A stretch of 7,836 nt of DNA from JBFWNZ01 sp050250795 (GTDB taxonomy: Bacteria > Pseudomonadota > Alphaproteobacteria > UBA8366). Within the stretch, counting starts at the first letter, position 1. The number at the start of each line of letters is the position of its first letter. Below, one piece after another: positions 7,149 through 7,836 of this stretch. The notes below the pieces were generated by a model, which was not told where the DNA came from, searched no databases, and saw only the letters and a list, made by a program, of their open reading frames with translations. Where the stretch lies: the NCBI GenBank assembly GCA_050250795.1, contig JBFWNZ010000176.1:1-7836 (forward strand). The letters run 5' to 3'. A program made the translations under genes and the position numbers.

Positions 7149-7165
7149 CGTTTCGGTACGAAACG
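7149..7165 (-). terminator. Hairpin just after tRNA-Ser, possible terminator
   Basis: Seven-base arms CGTTTCG and CGAAACG surround a three-base loop, starting 9 bases past the tRNA 3' end in its direction of transcription. The position suits a tRNA terminator or processing signal, but no T-run follows. It also lies between the tRNA and the acquired gene, so it could belong to the inserted DNA. Confidence 0.35.
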
Positions 7166-7170
7166 GAGTC

Positions 7171-7180
7171 CAAATGGCGG
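7171..7180. repeat. 10-base direct repeat, right copy at the tRNA-Ser 3' end
   Basis: CAAATGGCGG, identical to 4950-4959. It covers the encoded CCA, the discriminator base and two acceptor-stem bases of the tRNA plus four bases of flank. A tRNA 3' end is the classic target of tyrosine-recombinase elements, which supports but does not prove an attachment-site origin. Confidence 0.35.
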
Positions 7181-7262
7181 AGGGAGCGGGATTCGAACCC
7201 GCGACACCTTTCGGTGAACACGATTTCCAATCGTGCGCCTTAAGCCGCTCGGCCATCCCTCC
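7175..7262 (-). tRNA. tRNA-Ser, anticodon GGA
   Basis: Read on the - strand, the gene starts GGAGGGATGGCCGAGCGG and ends in TCCCTCC, the discriminator G and an encoded CCA. The acceptor arms GGAGGGA/TCCCTCC pair fully, the T-arm contains GGTTCGAATCC, and the anticodon loop TTGGAAA gives anticodon GGA (7226-7228), reading UCC and UCU. A long variable arm (CACCGAAAGGTG) is typical of class II serine tRNAs. The acquired GHKL-nuclease gene lies directly on its 3' side. Confidence 0.97.
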
Positions 7263-7297
7263 GCAGGTCCCGCGGCGCGCCGGCCGCAGGGCGCCAG

Positions 7298-7326
7298 AAC
7301 CTAGCGATGTCCGTCGCGCCGATCAA
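7298..7326 (-). promoter_or_regulatory. Sigma70-type promoter of tRNA-Ser
   Basis: On the - strand, TTGATC (7321-7326) and TAGGTT (7298-7303) are separated by exactly 17 bases, followed by a GC-rich discriminator. The expected start would lie near 7290, giving a leader of under 30 bases before the tRNA at 7262. The spacing and TTGA-start of the -35 make this the best promoter candidate in the window. Confidence 0.55.
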
Positions 7327-7418
7327 GCCGCGATGAGGGGCGGGCGGCTGGCCGCGCCCAAAGGGCCGTGATAGCGTGCGCCCGGTTTCCGCATCCGGAC
7401 GGCTTTCGGGGACGGCGC

Positions 7419-7730
7419 ATGGGCGCGTTGCGGTTCGTGGGGCATGTGCTGATCCTGCTCGGCCTCGTCGCGCTGGCGGCGGGGGCGTGGCTGTGGCTCG
7501 CCGGCTATGACGTGACCCGGCCGCTGCAGGCGCTGTGGGCGGATGTCCATCCCGGCTCGCATGGCGCGGTGTTGCACCATCTGCCCGGATGGCTGACGCA
7601 TCCGGCCGCCAGCCTGCTCGACCGGCCGGGCTGGGAGGCGCTCAGCATCCTGGGTCTCGTCCTGCTGGTGCCCGGCGGCGCGCTGGTCTGGGCCGGGTAT
7701 GACGGCGAACCGCGCGGCGGCTTTCGCTAG
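7419..7730 (+). CDS. Small two-helix membrane protein of unknown function (103 aa)
   Basis: The protein has two clear hydrophobic segments, about residues 6-30 (FVGHVLILLGLVALAAGAW onwards) and 73-94 (EALSILGLVLLVPGGALVWAGYD). They are separated by a 40-residue loop rich in His, Pro and Trp (VHPGSHGAVLHHLPGWLTHP). It is predicted to be an inner-membrane protein with both ends on the same side, probably cytoplasmic given the basic termini. No family is recognised. The ATG at 7419 is preferred over an in-frame ATG at 7368, because the hydrophobic segment starts right after it and GGGGA lies 7 bases upstream; the extra 17 residues look non-coding. It converges on the GluQ-RS-like gene with only 10 bases between the stops. 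Base composition is that of the core genome. Confidence 0.75.
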   Translation: MGALRFVGHVLILLGLVALAAGAWLWLAGYDVTRPLQALWADVHPGSHGAVLHHLPGWLTHPAASLLDRPGWEALSILGLVLLVPGGALVWAGYDGEPRGGFR

Positions 7731-7740
7731 GCCGTCTCCT

Positions 7741-7836
7741 TCAATCGGGAAACCCTGCCATCGCCCGCACTGCCGCAGGCCTGTGCCCGGCCGTACGCAG
7801 GGCCGCCAGGGTCAGCGACCGGTCGCGCTTGGCATA
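7741..7836 (-). CDS. gluQ: Glutamyl-Q tRNA(Asp) synthetase-like protein, C-terminal end (partial)
   Basis: The frame is open from the window edge to TGA at 7741-7743 and encodes 31 residues beginning YAKRDRSLTLAALRTAGHRP and ending VRAMAGFPD. A Lys-Arg-Asp followed by a Leu-rich stretch and an Ala-Gly turn is characteristic of the C-terminus of GluQ-RS, a truncated glutamyl-tRNA synthetase paralogue that attaches glutamate to the queuosine of tRNA-Asp. The Rossmann catalytic domain lies outside the window, so the call rests on a short tail. Glutamyl-tRNA synthetase itself is less likely, because it has a long anticodon-binding domain after this region. Confidence 0.65.
   Translation of the reverse strand, partial: YAKRDRSLTLAALRTAGHRPAAVRAMAGFPD

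Noticed and set aside
7174..7371. Open frame on the + strand beginning MAEGAGFEPATPFGEHDFQS
   Set aside because: This is the well-known spurious translation of the antisense of a serine tRNA gene, not a protein.
1..7836. CRISPR array, insertion sequence or integrase
   Set aside because: No spaced repeat units, no transposase or recombinase motifs, and no terminal inverted repeats were seen on either strand.

Overview
The window comes from a very GC-rich bacterial chromosome. A C-terminal fragment that resembles GluQ-RS, the promoter form upstream of the tRNA gene and the gene families present all suggest a proteobacterium, most likely an alphaproteobacterium. That placement is inference; no species can be named from the sequence.

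From left to right: (1) the 3' end of katG (catalase-peroxidase) on the + strand, followed by a GC-rich hairpin. (2) A leftward block with a 64-residue protein of unknown function, a zinc-free MDR-family quinone oxidoreductase-like enzyme and a stand-alone SnoaL/NTF2-like protein. The SnoaL and MDR genes are 14 bases apart and look like one operon. (3) Divergent from that operon, across a 236-base intergenic region with a perfect GC-rich inverted repeat, a 592-residue class B flavin monooxygenase with an N-terminal SnoaL-like domain. Together the SnoaL, MDR and SnoaL-FMO genes look like a small oxidation module for an unknown small molecule. (4) A 293-base stretch of gene debris at 4730-5022. 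It holds an antisense relic of a second SnoaL gene, with an in-frame stop and a 10-base deletion, plus small open frames of doubtful status.

(5) A 658-residue gene of clearly lower GC (about half G/C, against roughly 70% around it) on the - strand. It has an N-terminal GHKL (HSP90/MutL/histidine-kinase-type) ATPase domain and a C-terminal domain with PD-(D/E)xK nuclease motifs. It lies immediately 3' of (6) a tRNA-Ser(GGA) gene with a recognisable promoter. A 10-base direct repeat, CAAATGGCGG, occurs at the tRNA 3' end (7171-7180) and on the far side of the gene (4950-4959). The picture is of a single acquired gene, plausibly a defence or restriction-type effector, inserted at a tRNA gene, with no integrase in view.

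(7) The right end returns to GC-rich core sequence: a small two-helix membrane protein on the + strand and, converging with it, the C-terminus of a GluQ-RS-like protein on the - strand.

The main point of interest is the GHKL-nuclease gene at the tRNA-Ser boundary. The SnoaL relic and the SnoaL-FMO fusion with its divergent SnoaL partner come second.
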